Positions 25,398 to 38,613 are shown, counted from the first letter of the stretch. The stretch: 64,000 bases of DNA from Ophioderma brevispina (GCA_023653785.1 JAMKCH010072445.1:1-64000), one strand, 5' to 3'. Notes: generated by a model from the sequence alone, not told the origin. Program-made: numbers and translations.

Positions 25398-26095
25398 GGG
25401 GGGGGGGGGGGGGGGAGTAAATATGCCATGTGTTGTTTGAGTTTATTTTGGGGTGTATACCATGCATCAATGATAACTGTGGAGAAGAGGGCCGTATAGT
25501 GTAAAGCATCACAATAACCAATTTTGGTAAGGAACTCAATCACAAAAAGAACCTCTCTTTCCGGAAACGTATATTATGTAATAGCTGTATCCTGATCATT
25601 TCATCACACGGCTTCGCGATCCCCTGTGGCTAGTAATTCCACATTCCGGCCAGGAATATCAAATTGGCCAAAAGAGGAAACAACGGGTTGAGCTTACTTG
25701 TCCAATCATTCCATTATGAAATGCTACCAATATAGCTGATTACAACACCCAACAATGCTATACGTTGTACGTATTTATATATTGATTGGTAGGATTTACA
25801 GTCAATTTTTTAAAATTCAATGTATTTTTCACTCCTTTTGGAGTGTTTTTTTGTTTGTTGTTGATGCTGTTGAGGATGGTTTTGCTGATGAGTCATGGAA
25901 AGTGATAATTATGAGGAAGACTTTGAAGATGTGAATACCAAGGTGAGGTTTGACGATTTTGCTGATCATGGCGATATGATGATGACGTTGGCGATTGCGA
26001 TGATGATGACAAAATAATGGATGATGATGTGATGATGAACTCTTATGATGATGTGAATTTGTTGATAAGATGATGATAATGATAATAAAGTCAAT
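25398..26095. repeat. Simple repeats: G run and imperfect GAT-rich tract (unit I)
   Basis: A run of about 18 G at 25,398-25,415. From about 25,920 to 26,095 there is an imperfect GAT/ATG-rich tract. In unit II the equivalent places hold a GT microsatellite plus a G run, and a purer (GAT)n tract. Confidence 0.7.
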
Positions 26096-29000
26096 TTTTC
26101 ATGGAGAACGACGGCAATATTATTTATTGTATCATTGACGCTATAGAATGGATATTTCAGATTTTGGCTGATTTGTGGGTTTTTAATTGTTTGTGTAAAC
26201 ACGAAAAAAATAAAAAAAAAAACAATACTCACAATAGTTACTTTTTTTAAATTGCAGGGCTTCACAATCGGCCCAAAACAAAATGGGTACAATTTTCGGA
26301 AAATGTCCTCGCGTCCCTTTAAAATATAATTTTTGTGGGCAAATGGAACTTGGGACCATGTCTCCCAGGAGGTGAGTTAGGCTGCGGGTACCGGTACAGA
26401 ATAATACGACTAAGTATTACCCTCGTAGTCAGTTTCGAAAGAATAGGTGAAAGCTCTGGCGTTCAATTCGTCCCCGGTTGTAATCGTCCCACTGACTCAT
26501 TGGAAATCATATGATAACTCAGCGGACACAGCATCCCAAAATGATTTAACCCCAGTTAATGAGAAAAACTACACATGAACAACTAAAGGACTAATTAAAA
26601 CATAACAAAACATTTGAATAAGTACTTCGTTTCAAAACGGAATTTAATCTGCCCTTAAGAGTTTTTCATAGTAGTATAAGGTCTGACAACCTTATAGTGT
26701 ATTTCTAACCCAAAATGATTTGGGGAAGCAATCTTTTTTTTTTTGTCAGGCTGGGTCCCAAAAAATGGTTAACACTCTGACGACGACATTTTGCTAAAAG
26801 AAAGTACGCATGGGTCCTTTGTTTGTATCCCTTTAAAGCGCAATAAAATAAGCTTTAATATGCCATGATTTATTTTCACTCCGATAACTAAAACAAAAAT
26901 TGCTTCATCATTATGTGAGAGGGCAAAATCAACCTTGTCCGATTTCTCTGCTTAGAACACTTGAAATTCATGATGCAACATGAATACATTTGGCTTCATA
27001 GCCCATCTTCTTTCCATCTTAAAAAGAAAACAAATAGATTTTGCATGTTTGTTCTATTTACAATACGGAAAGACCTCGAGATTCCTGCCACCAGTGGTTT
27101 ACCAAACGTTCAGCGTGACTACCACACTGCTCTTCTAAAAAGAGACATGTTGGCTTGAGTTCTTGCTTTTTCTGGTTCGTGGATCTGTATGGCCTGACCA
27201 CTGTTGTCTTTATTTCCATTCCTGCTGCCTGCTTTCTAATAGTCCAAGTAGCTTTTATCAAAATTTTCCTTTCTTATTCTTTCTTCTCATTCTTTTTTTG
27301 TTTACTTTCGTTTTTTGTTGTTTATTCTAATCTACCCATAGAATCATCGATGTTCTTGGATCCAATAAATATGTCCCTGGTTGTGGTTTAATTGATTGGT
27401 TTTTTACCATCTGTAATTTGAGCGATTTGATAGGGCTACCTCTGCTAATAAAGTGACTGACTGATTAATATTTGAAAAAAACAAAAAATTAAAAAACTGA
27501 AAAAAATAAAAATAATCACATTTTATGACAAAATGAAGTTCAAAATGGATGACCAATATCTTCATAGGTTTACATGCATACCAATCAATAACACAATCTA
27601 TTAACAAATTGATATGTTACAAATATGTTTTACACAATCTTACAAAGGTAACCACTGCACATCCCAATCCGAATTTGCACTTTCTTTTTGACGAAGCATA
27701 TCTTTTGTTTCTACATATCGCCATTGAAAATGAATTAAAGGAAAAATAAAGCTATATTTAGGTAGCTTAAAGCATACCCAACAAAGACCCATGTGTACTT
27801 AATTTAAATTACAAATGCCTTGTTCCGAGGTGTTAACATTTTTTTTTGGGACAGCCGTTGTAATGAAAGAATCATCTGGAACAAGAGCTGTTTATGAAGA
27901 AATCATTTTACATGTAACACGTGAGGTTTATGAGCATGCTCCAAATCATAAGCTTAATGATTGATCATATATAAAGAGGATATAATTTTTTTTGTCGTTG
28001 AAATCAAAATTCTGGAATTCAATCTTATAAGTTTATTAGGTTAGTTTTGACGTCAATCGTTTTTATTCTGGAAATAATGGAAAAAATATCATTACATAAC
28101 TACAAAATTTTACTTTTTAAATTCTTTAACTCTCCAATTTATTGATGATTTGAGAACAATATTAAGCGTTTTGACATGTGCCTCTCGTTGGACCAGAGTC
28201 ATTTGTTTATTAAATCAAGTCGAACCTATTTTCATTCCGCCACTGAAAGCGGTTAACTCATTCACTCGTGAGTCCTCCTCCGCCAAATATTAACCACTTA
28301 CAGGAGACAACCGGTAATTCAACCCAAATGTTCGTACGTCGACACATACGTCATTTGCACATTTTGCAATCGTATCTCCTGTCCTTTTCAAATCGTTTTA
28401 TAAGTTGTGATCCAATCGTTTCTTTACATATAAGATAAGCCGCTGGTTTACTTATTAAAAAGCATGGGTACCGACGTCCGGAATTGTCTCGCGTTGAAAA
28501 AGTTAAAAGAAAATCGGTAATTGAAAACGGTAACGTTCATCTAAGTCTGGAGCCTGGTCTATTCGAAATGAAGATGTCTTTTACCATCCTTTCCGAGCGC
28601 GCATTATAGATAAATAATGCGGCGTTTGTAGCTTGGTTCTTTATCTTCAATAGACACCAGATCTTTCCGCTTCTTAAGGTCGCCTTCAATTGCTGTCTTA
28701 AAAAACCGAAAAACCCTGCTAAGCTGTTTGCACCCCATATTGCTGATTAAAAAAAACGTTAGCTGGTAGATACCAAGTCATAGTTTATACTAAAATATAC
28801 ATATCAATAAAAATTTGAAACGACATTCAATAACCAATATTTTAACTGTCTCAACTACATCGAGACAGTATCATACTTCGCTTTCATTCATTCCTCACGA
28901 CCGTTTTAATTTAAACAACATACAGGGGGTTTTAAGAGATGGCAAGCAACTCACACCCGACTTGTCGGAGGGAACTTTAGCACCGAACGTGCCATGAAGT

Positions 29001-30296
29001 AAGTCTTCATATGGAAGTGTAATTGTTTTTCAAAAAGTTGCCACGGCCATATGTTAGCTTCGCACCTATGCGAGTAAAATAATCAACAATTTTATTTCAG
29101 GTTGTTAAATGATGAGTACAACAAAGCAATGTTCAAAATACAGGATGTAGCCATGATCAACCACATTCATTTTATTGTAAAAAGCAGTTTGAATGTTAAG
29201 AATGCTCACAATATTTCTGAGGGTCTGGGTCTGGGCCGTGGCTTTCCGAGAAATCCATTGAGATGGTATCAACGTGCCGCCGTACTGCTAATAGTCCGAA
29301 TCAGCACTATATCGTAAATAGTTACGATTAAAAAATATTGGACCAATAAACCTGCCACACATTTCAATTTAAAAATGCCACCAAAGCAGTTTTTGAATAA
29401 TTCCTACATCACAAAGTATATGGGCTGAAAATGCTGTAGGTAATGTGTTTACTGGAACACACACATTAAAGAATGTCTTTACAAAACAATAATATAGACC
29501 ATTTTGATTTTGGTAATGAGGTCAAACTCCAAATAATCACTAATAGTTAGTGTGGAACAGTTTACAAAATAATATAGAACTTGGCATCTTGAACTTATGT
29601 TGTTGTATAACTAGATACATCCGTGCCTATCATCCTACAATTAGCTTAGGCGTTCTTTATGTATAAAAACAACAAGGAACCCCGTTGCGGCATTTTCATA
29701 TTGCCTTCAATGTAAATTCTTTTCCTGCTGTTTTAAAACCCCCTGACCTCTACACATGGGATAGCGGGTCTGAGTCGCCGATGGAAACACGGGATGCTTT
29801 TCGCCTAACAATATGGCGGGCAACAATGCACACACCTGCTGGTGCCATATTCCACACAGATGTGCTATGTTATACAAAATTCCTTTAACTTGGACCATAA
29901 CGTGAAGCCACATTGTGGCAGGTCAAAATGCAAACTCCTGTTGTTTTCAATCTGCGGCTATTTAACGGTGCGCCAGCCCCCTATCCATATCTATAAACGT
30001 CTATCCCCTTTTCTTTCATCATTATCATTGTGTTTCTTTTTGTTCAACTGTCATTATAGTTACTAAGCGGTCACAGACCGTTATTTAACATATGAATATT
30101 CATCACACCGTTTATTTTTTCCGAAGGTGGTCTCTGTACCTTTCCGGCGAAAAATACGGCTGATGAATCTTCAATTAAACAAAAAAGGACAATTGAACAA
30201 GAAAATTCTAGAAACACCTGGGCCTCAGTGGTACAAATGAAAGAAATAAAAACAATAGTGAAAGACTCAATATAAACGCTAATTGTGAACACGAGT

Positions 30297-30675
30297 TTGC
30301 CATCTACTTGTTAGCTTTATCTGTCGATTACGATTCAGCCAAAGTAGGGATTGTAAGTTTGCATTGTCTTCTTCCCTATTTTAAAGGGACAATCGACAAT
30401 TTCGCTCTTTTATTGTTAAATACGCAACGATAAGAAACGGACCCATACAAAGCTTATTGTGATGGTCGGATTACCATCTGCTGGTTAAATAATACAAGTA
30501 TATCGATTAAAACGACTCAGCCAAGATAATGATTTCCAAAGTCAATGGAAATCACTTGCAGTCTCAATACAAAAGGCTTATTGTGAGTCCGATTACCATC
30601 TTCTGTTTAGCTAATACATGTATATATAACGAATCAGCCAAGCTATAGTGATTCAAAGTCATGGAAATCTTCTAA
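30297..30675. repeat. Tandem repeat of about 124-bp unit, three copies
   Basis: Successive copies share GCTTATTGTGA, GATTACCATCT, a CAGCCAAG block and TCAATGGAAATC or TCATGGAAATC. The first copy is diverged and lacks its beginning. Inside the hAT-like element; the identical copy in unit III is at 47,739-48,117. Confidence 0.7.
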
Positions 30676-30721
30676 AAAACAATTTAAACATGTTGTTTTT
30701 ACTTTAAATGGTAACAATGAA

Positions 30722-31154
30722 CAATACGTGGATCCGGGGTTTTCCTACCGGAAATCATTTTTTCCCGAAATTCCTATGCATTTGGGATAGGAATACACCA
30801 ACATTTACTAGTCGATGAAATAAATATAGCGCATGCATATTCTATGGTGTTTTGTGTCATAACGGGTCACACTCCTGCACGCTCGGCCGGTTTAGTTCGC
30901 TTCCTTTAAACTACGCGCGTATTTTGTGGCGCAAAAATACAAGGCATCAAAGAGTACCCGTTACTGGTAAAATGTACAGCAAACGGTTTTCGCACCGTTA
31001 TGACAGAAAAATGACCGTATTACACAAAACACATAGAATATAATATTCGCTATTTATTTTATCTACTCGTACATCATTGGTGCATTCCTATCCACAATGC
31101 ATAGTACTTTCGGTAAAAATGCATTTCGTAGGAAACCCAGGATCCCACGTATTG
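30722..31154. mobile_element. 433-bp inverted-repeat element nested in the hAT cargo (unit II)
   Basis: Begins CAATACGTGGATCC and ends with the inverse GGATCCCACGTATTG. Arms of about 110 bp (30,722-30,830 and 31,045-31,154) share TTTCCTAC, ATGCAT, GGATAGGAAT and CACCAA blocks in inverse order. The target duplication is not clear. The 63-codon frame between the arms has no recognisable motif. Confidence 0.65.
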
Positions 31155-31411
31155 CTACCCATACGCCAGATCACTGACGTTTACAAATAAAAATGAGAGA
31201 GAAGCGTATGCTAAGATAAGGGAATTTCTGCCTTTTGTTTTCTTTATATAACGCAATCGGTGCTCGTGATAACCGTATACATAGCCTATTTAAAAGAATG
31301 CTATATAGGATATCTTTCTTAGTTAAAACGTCTTAAGCACATAACCTGCTGTCACTTCGTCGTCACCTCCACTCGAATAACTCTGTACAAGATCTTTAAT
31401 TAATTATTAAT

Positions 31412-32240
31412 AGAAGCTCGGAGAAACTGGCGAGCACTCACTAATAAAGACGGCTCGAACCCGAGCCTCTCTCGCTTTCAGGCGTGGAAATCCACTTGGC
31501 CCAGAGGACTGTGTTTAATGTGGATCCAGTGAACGACACTAATGTATTTCAGTCTTTATTTCAGAGTTTCAGCGTCCCGTAATTATATTTTTATTTTGTA
31601 TTAATGAATGGGAGGGCCTATATACATGCTTCTAGCATAATCTATGACGAGCGAAACGCAATTCAATGCACGCGAGATCATCAATGATACAACCCGAGAA
31701 ATAAAATTGGTAAATATTATATAGAAGCTCGGAGAACTGGCGAGCACAGAACTAATAAAGACGAAATACACGGTCCAACCCGGAGCCTCTCGCTTTCTAG
31801 GCGTGAGAACTACCCCTGGGCCACAGAGAGATTGTTTTTAATTGGAGACCAGTGAACGAGCCTAATGTCTTTCAGTCAGTCTTTATTCAGAGTTTGCAAG
31901 CGGCCTAATTATATTTTTGTATTATAGAATGGGATGGCCGTATATGCGTGATTCTAGCAGAATCTAGACAAGCGAAACTCAATTCAATGCACGCGAGGAT
32001 CAAGAAATGATACAACCCGGAAGTAAAGTGGTAAATATTATATAGAAAGCTCGGATAAACGGCGAGCACAGAACTAAATAAGACGAAAAATACACGATCC
32101 CGACCCGGACCCTCTCGCTTTTAGGCGTGAGAAATACCACTGGGCCACAGAGGACGTGTTAATGTGGATACCAGTGAACGAGCACTAATGTATTTCAGTC
32201 CTTTATTTCAGAGTTTCAAAGCGGCCGTAAGTATATTTTT
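31412..32240 (-). repeat. Three-copy tandem array of a tRNA-derived repeat (unit II)
   Basis: Head-to-tail copies start AGAAGCTCGG at 31,412 and 31,723 and AGAAAGCTCGG at 32,044, with units of 311 and 321 bp and a truncated third. On the minus strand each reads like the front of a tRNA. An A-box-like TGGCCCAGTGG is followed by CTCACGCCT...GCGAGAG (an anticodon-arm-like hairpin), then a B-box-like sequence. The B box is best kept in copy 1 as GGTTCGAGCC (about 31,452-31,467 in inverse). Copies differ by several percent, so the tandem duplication is older than the II/III split. Confidence 0.6.
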
Positions 32241-34964
32241 TGTTGTCCCCAATCCCCTCAACAATAGGATTATCTCTCCAGAAGAGTACCTTTATCGCTA
32301 TATACGTTGGTGTAGACCCTGCACATTGAACTACACACCATTGGTGTTTTTAATTAGAAAAATCTAACGCTCTGCTTCCAGATTTAAAAAAAACCCGAAA
32401 TATACACTCTCATTTTAAACTCATAATTTATCTACGATCCTATATTCGTTCTTGTCACGACGTATATGTAGATAAAGAATGTTCCAAAAACACACCGTTA
32501 ATGAAAAATACTTGAGTTTGAGATTAAGGTCGCTTCCTGGGTTTTAGAAGACTGCGACCCGTAGCGGCTCGCCTAGGCTCGCCGCTAGGTCGAGGTCTGA
32601 CAGGCTAACTAACAGCCTTATCAAACACCATTATTTTTATGACGGTGTGGCTTCCTCATCCTTTATCTATTACGTAGAGGTCGGTGGTTCCTAAATACAA
32701 AACACGCAGATCATTAGAATCCACTACCAATAGACCAGTTCAATGTTTCTTCGAAGACCTTTTCTCAGCCAATGTATGAATACAGAGGACGGGCCATTGA
32801 AGATGCATTTCGTGGGGATCTTCGCACCCTTACCCTGTGTTCTTGGCCAAAAATCATTTGATCCTGACCATGCCTTTTGATGTTCTGAGCAATGTTAGTA
32901 TCACGGAGCCCCCTAGGCCACTGTGTTTGTAATTTCTGTCCCGTTTTTTACGGCCGGAAAAATACCAAATTACCCATTTCTTAGGAGAAGATCGTAACCA
33001 TTAGACAACATATACGATAGACCAAGGCTTCAGTGATATAAACTCAACCTTTTTTAGTAAGCCGGGGGACCGACTGTAATCACGAAATCCTCTTTAAAGT
33101 TATCGTAAGTCACCTTGTAAGCCAGTTTTCTGCATTTACCACTTACATACGAAACTAACCAATCTTACACAGTCAATTCTTCATTCTTACACAACCGATA
33201 TCTTTCCTCCGCTTTTTAATGTAAAATGATTCTACAAATACATGAACATACCCAAATTTGCTATTCGGAAATTTATTTGGTTAGGAAAGAATTTCTTTGT
33301 ATTTTGAGGTGAAACAGTCTTAACAGTAAGCGCGCGCGCACATTTTTTGTCTATGAGGGGGCAATGACTCTGACTCTATTATTCCTTACACTCACTTTAA
33401 TGCTTAAGCAATCTTTGAGATTATTAATAATACAGTGGGCTATTTCTACAATTTATTCAATACAGTGAAGGGAGCTCTCTCTGTCTGTATTCTCTGTCCA
33501 TATTTGTAAATATTTGGAGAATTAATCAAAAAATCAATAAAATTATAATGTGACACGCTGTTTGATGAACAAAATCGTTTTCCTGCTTTTAATTTATGAG
33601 ACCAGAAACCTTACACATTGTCTCTTTAAACTGAATCTGTCCCCAAAGTCCTCGGGAACTTTGCCCCGATTTGTCCTCCCAAAATAAATTTCAACAAGCC
33701 CATACATCGTAGCAAAGATAACCAAAATACACGTGTGATAACATTTGCCCGTACACTTTTAAGGTTTATACTGTATGTAATTTGCCTTTATTTATTCAAT
33801 ATACAAGATCGCCGTGAGAAAATCAAGTTCACAATTACTCAAAGATAGATCAATGACACATTTTGTAACAAGCTTCAAGTACGGACGGGCCCTCTACTTT
33901 CACTCACTCATTTTTGTTCACTTACTTTCACAATTTTTGTATTCTTAATGTAGAAGCCCTACTATCGTCTTCCAATCGAATGGTTACCTAGCAGCATGAA
34001 GGCAAATAAATGAATATACCGTAGTAAATTTCAAACAAGGCATCTATTTACATAAGCCCGATAACGTAAAAAACGAGGTTGTTAAATTATAAACACCCCC
34101 ATTTCAAGTCATACCATATAAATGAACCCTTCACAAATTATGCGTCCCCCTATTTTTCAAATTGAAATTGGTTTGGCATAGTTAAATGCGCTAGAAACAA
34201 ACCTTGCGCGAACTATTCCCATATAGCTCGTGGTGACTGGGGCGTATTCGAGTACCACAGGAAATCGAAATTATTCTAAATATAGCCGCTCACATCAAAC
34301 CGGTTATCTATGGGCTGATTCCTGCGGTGATATTGCTCATAATAACATCAATATGTCGTTGCCTTCTTAAGCGGAAAAACCCGTGGCGATAATCAAAGTT
34401 ATGACTAACGTCGCTAGACTAGCTTACGGGACATAGATGGGTACAACCGTACAACAACATAGTTGGGGTAGTTGAAAGTATCAATTGTGATACGGGAACA
34501 TTATACTTGAATCGCCTTTTCTTGTAGAAGAGACAAAAAGCAACAAGATGAGCTTGCACGAATCTCTGGATTTGCAAATCATTTATTTCGATTCTCTAAA
34601 AAGAAGTGAAATAAAATAAAAAGCAATACCAACACAAACATTCACAGATACAGCATTTCATTTAATCCTAAAAAAATTAGTTCGTGTAAGTTTTAAATTA
34701 CTGTGAGAGTACCAAAATGCAATACCCTGTAAGCAATATAAAATACGATAATCTGGTCGTCCGTGCTACATAATATATGAAGCACACGTAACATTCCAAA
34801 GGAAATCACAAGGGTATGCGAATGGCTAGGTGGGTAGGGTAGGAAAATATTTGTCTTCCTTGCGAGCATACCAAAACGTCAATATATCTATAGATAATAT
34901 TCATAGGTCCATAATTAATTTCATACAAAAATGACTCTGACCACTTTTTCATCGTCTTTGAAGC

Positions 34965-36206
34965 TGTATCTCTCTATCTCTCTCGCTAACTCTCTAAGAG
35001 TACCTCTCGCTTTCTCTCCCCTCTCTCTCTTTTCCAATCCAATTATTTGTAATATCCGTCTATCTATCTCTCAATGTTGGTCATATCATCTCTGACCATC
35101 CCTATATCTAACTTACTTGGAAAATAATATATAAATTTTGCACAAGACAGACTACAATTAATGAACAATTTAAAAAAGTTACTAAATTCTTATGTATGTA
35201 TACAATTTGCACAACATTTAATAACTTAGTGTAAAGGATTGATAAAAAAATGAGGTTAGGTATATTTCTACTATCATAATGAACGGGTTTCATAATGTTT
35301 TAATACATAAATTTAAAAAAATATGTATTTATTATTCATTTAAAACGCTTTAGTCTTAGACACTCATAATTCGGAATAGAATTGTTAAATTAAAACATTA
35401 AATTTGAATTTTCTTTACATTCCTATACATCAAAATATAATGGATGGAAGTTTGTACATTATGTAGAGATCATTATAGTAATTTCTTTGGTAAATATAAA
35501 AATGCAATTTAGTAAATGCATATTTGAATGTCGTTCCTTTGAAATGCGGCTTGATGAATGAAAACCTGAAAAGTGATTTAGTAAAATAAAAGTATCCCTC
35601 TGTCTCTCTGGCTAACTCTTAGAGTTCCTCTCGCTTTCTCTCCCGCCATCTCTCTCTCTCTCTCTTTCAATCTTTTTTATTGGTAACATCCATCTATCTA
35701 TCAATGTTGGTCATATCATCTCTGCCCATTCCTATCTCTAACTTATTTGGAAGATAATATATTTTTGCAAAAGACAGACTGCACCTAATGAACAATTTAA
35801 AAAAGTTACTTTATGCTAATGTATGTATACAATTTGCACAAAATTTAATAACTTAGTGTAAATGGACTGATAAGAAAATGAAGTTAGGTATATTTCTACG
35901 ATCATAATGAACGGGTTATATAATGTTTTAATACATAAATGAAAAAAAATATGTATTTATTATTCATTTAAAACGCTTTAGTCTTAGACACTCATAATTC
36001 GGAATAGAATTGTTAAATTAAAATATTGAACTTGATTTTTTTACCTTCCCTACATCAAAATATAATTCTGTACATTGTGTAGACATCAAATTTTTAAATT
36101 TAAAAAACACATTTTGGTTGCAATTTAGTAAATGCATATTTGAATGCCGTTCCTTTGAAATGCGGCTTGATGAATGAAAACCTGAAAGTGATTTAGTAAA
36201 ATAATA
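34965..36206. repeat. Internal tandem duplication of about 625 bp (unit II)
   Basis: Same two-copy structure as 17,663-18,904, shifted by about 17,302 bases and almost base-for-base identical to it. Confidence 0.9.
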
Positions 36207-37614
36207 TTTTTATTATTTCAGTATCAAATGCAGTTTGCCAAATATCAAGAAATTTGACATTTACAACCAATCATACGATGATGGAAAAATGAGAAAAATG
36301 GGAATTCCCATTCAAGCAAATTTAAATTAATAATATTACCGAATCCCCATTGGTTCCAAAAGTGATAATTACATTTTTGTATAGCCTATATATATGACGA
36401 CAAGTATTGGAAAAAAAATATCAGAAATGGTATCTAAAATAGACTCCCCGAGGTCAGTTAGCTTATATCACTGGGTGCACTATAATTACAGGTGAAATCG
36501 ATTGGTTGAGATATATATTTGTTTAATTTGTGTGAGAGTGCGATATATGCGGGTCCTTTCCGGGCAAATGAATGGTGAGGCCTTGGATTGGAATGTGTCC
36601 TAATAATTGAATGGCTGAAGTGTTTGTATTTGGTTTGGGAACGTGACATTACATTATGGGTATTTCATAAAATATTGTGTTGTAGGATTATTTTTGTTTG
36701 GGAACGTGAAATGCATTATGGTATTTCATAAATTCTTGTATTGTAGGATTATGTACTGGTATTTTATGTACTATACTTTTCAATTTACTCCGTTACTATT
36801 GTAATTCTTGTCAGAAACCGGGCTTTTCTTTGGAAATCAAATTAAGTTTGTCGAAATTGGCTTGGGAGAATGTGTTTAAGGGCGGGGGGGTATGGGGTTG
36901 AAATGATAAAAACATTGTTCAATGCATGTTTAAATGTTGTAGACTGAATCTACAACATCTTTTTATTCGATCGCAATTCAATCGGACATTCGGTTAACGA
37001 GATATGGCTGATCAAAAGTCAAGTAGTGTACGCGAAATTTGCCAAAAATGCTCTTCTCATAATTTTATCATTGTGAAAAATTTCAAGGGGTTATATTACT
37101 TATTTAAAGATATTATTTATGAACTATAATCATCATTTGGGCTAAGTTGAAGTATAAATATTAATGTATCCTTTCCATAATTTAAGTATGAAATGTCCAC
37201 TGGGTACGGATGTTATGTGATTTATCTGTTTTATCACCCGTGCGATATTAAGAAAAGAAAATGATTTTAAAAATAATTTACAGGACAAGGGATGCACCTA
37301 TTTCGATGACTCTTTCATTAATATTATGTAATTCAGTATAAAAATGAAAATTAAAAAAATAATTCCATATTTCACATCAAAAGCGCCTCAAGTTGTCTAA
37401 ATGTTTCGACGGCCTATAACTCGTTTCGTTAAACTACGCAAACATCCAAAACAAAAACGAAACGAACTGGAAAACGCTACATGCTATGAACCTGAAATTT
37501 CGGCACACATATTAAGCACATATAAGGCCGAAGGGAACCATGAAGGCCGATTTTCCACAAAATTGTGTTACCAAATCAAATTACGCCATGAATTATTGCG
37601 ATGTTCGATTGCCG

Positions 37615-37628
37615 GTTGCCATGGCAAC
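37615..37628. promoter_or_regulatory. Perfect palindromic RFX X-box motif
   Basis: GTTGCCATGGCAAC is a 14-base perfect palindrome and matches the textbook RFX-family binding site (two GTTGCC half-sites, 2-base spacing) found upstream of many cilium genes. It lies inside the TTAA-flanked element. That it binds RFX here is inferred from sequence only. Confidence 0.6.
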
Positions 37629-37765
37629 GGTTAAAAATCCGGCTTCCTGGTTCACTGCGTATTTAACTCCTGCATATGTCACCCAAGTTTTGTCCCAGTA
37701 GCATGGTTTAGTTATTTAGTTACATTGTAGTGTTTAGCCAATCAGAGGGCTCCATTACGGGGTGG

Positions 37766-37778
37766 GTTACCTGGCAAC
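37766..37778. promoter_or_regulatory. Second X-box-like motif
   Basis: GTTACCTGGCAAC has two RFX half-sites with 1-base spacing. It is about 140 bases downstream of the perfect X-box and inside the same element. Confidence 0.45.
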
Positions 37779-38104
37779 CAGAGCAACCTTTTGCATGGAT
37801 TTTAAAATTTGTGAATGTGGCTACCATATGTAATATACCAATGTATATAACATCTATTGAGGAAAATCAGAAAAATCATTTTCAAAGTTCACTGCTTTAG
37901 AACCCCATACCCCCCCTTAATAATGAGAGCCTTCGTGTCCATTAAGATGTAGTTTCTAGAAAAATTTTAAAATGGACTGTAGATATAAGGAACTTGAAAC
38001 GTGTCAGTTCGGTTCACTTTTTAACTAAAAATCATTGATTTCAAGTCTTCACATCTTTCAGCGTACATTTTTGCGCAGTTAAAACCCATTTTCCTTTAAC
38101 TAAA

Positions 38105-38175
38105 TGTGATCCAGTCATAGGTATTTTTCTGCAGCAGAGGGTCAACGGTTCGAACCCTATCGGGTTTAATTTGAT
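38105..38175 (+). repeat. tRNA-derived sequence (unit II copy)
   Basis: Homologous to 19,760-19,830. The B box GGTTCGAACCC is intact (38,147-38,157), while the A-box region has lost bases. Confidence 0.5.
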
Positions 38176-38459
38176 GACATTTGAATTACTAACGACGAAT
38201 GAAACCATTTTTCCTTTAGAGGCAGACATCAAAGCGTCTGGTCCCTATTACCAATGTATACATAGAAACTCATACTCGTGGATGTAAATTGAAGTCAACC
38301 AATTTGTCTAAAATTATGATACAATACTAAATCGTAAAATACTCAGTATGGTATTAAAGGGCAGGGGTACCATGTTCATGCGGGTAACTACCATTGTTAC
38401 AAGGGTTCCGAAAGTCACCCAATACGATAACATACACAGGTCAAATTGAACTCCACGCG

Positions 38460-38613
38460 AGACCACACGAAATCCAAGCCATTTCACAAGTAGATGAAGT
38501 GGTACCCTATATGTAACCACACATAGTCTAAGAGATATCACAAGTAGATGAAATGGTACCCTATATGTAACCACACATAATCTAAGAGATATCCCAAGTA
38601 GATAAATGGTACC
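38460..38613. repeat. Minisatellite, about 53-bp unit, 2 full copies (unit II)
   Basis: Same unit as at 20,118-20,275, with two full copies and a partial one. Confidence 0.85.

Larger units (their letters stand above)
13881..29224. repeat. Segmental tandem repeat, unit I
   Basis: Homology to units II and III begins at CTGGGTCTGG (13,881) and continues in order across the unit. The next copy of the start is at about 29,225. The unit is 15.3 kb. It is shorter than unit II because it lacks the hAT and TTAA elements, and it carries its own mariner-type element. No recognisable gene is present. The AT-rich frames of 60-110 codons inside it are not conserved in frame between units where I compared them, except inside near-identical DNA. 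Confidence 0.85.
29741..32686. mobile_element. 2.95-kb hAT-like non-autonomous element (unit II copy)
   Basis: Same element as at 47,176-50,126, where the ends are cleaner. Here the left end is slightly degraded (CCCTGACCTCTACAC) and the right end is GTAGAGGTCGGTG. The first 250 bases match the 280-bp MITE at 2,207. The remainder is an unrelated 2.7-kb cargo holding a tandem repeat, a 433-bp inverted-repeat element and a three-copy tRNA-like array. No hAT transposase frame is visible. Confidence 0.75.
36880..37916. mobile_element. TTAA-flanked (piggyBac-like) element, unit II only
   Basis: Ends are GGGCGGGGGGGTATGGGGTT on the left and the inverse AACCCCATACCCCCC on the right, flanked by TTAA at 36,876-36,879 and 37,917-37,920. 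Units I and III show the empty site with a single TTAA (GCGTTTAATAATGAGA near 19,573 and 53,693). The 1,037-bp interior is non-autonomous. A 78-codon frame at 37,401-37,634 has no recognised domain. It carries two X-box-like motifs, listed separately. Confidence 0.85.

Noticed and set aside
27155..27391. Hydrophobic frame with FWFVDLYG, faintly like the start of a DHHC palmitoyltransferase
   Set aside because: It lacks an ATG, its unit II counterpart (near 44,640) diverges and stops soon after FWFVDLYG, and no DHHC-CRD follows.
30071..30292. 73-codon minus-strand frame repeated exactly at 47,513-47,734
   Set aside because: Lies in the cargo of the duplicated hAT-like element; identity is at DNA level and no transposase motif is present.
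31412..32240. CRISPR-like array (regularly repeated block)
   Set aside because: Repeat units are over 300 bp, tandem without unique spacers, and the genome is eukaryotic.
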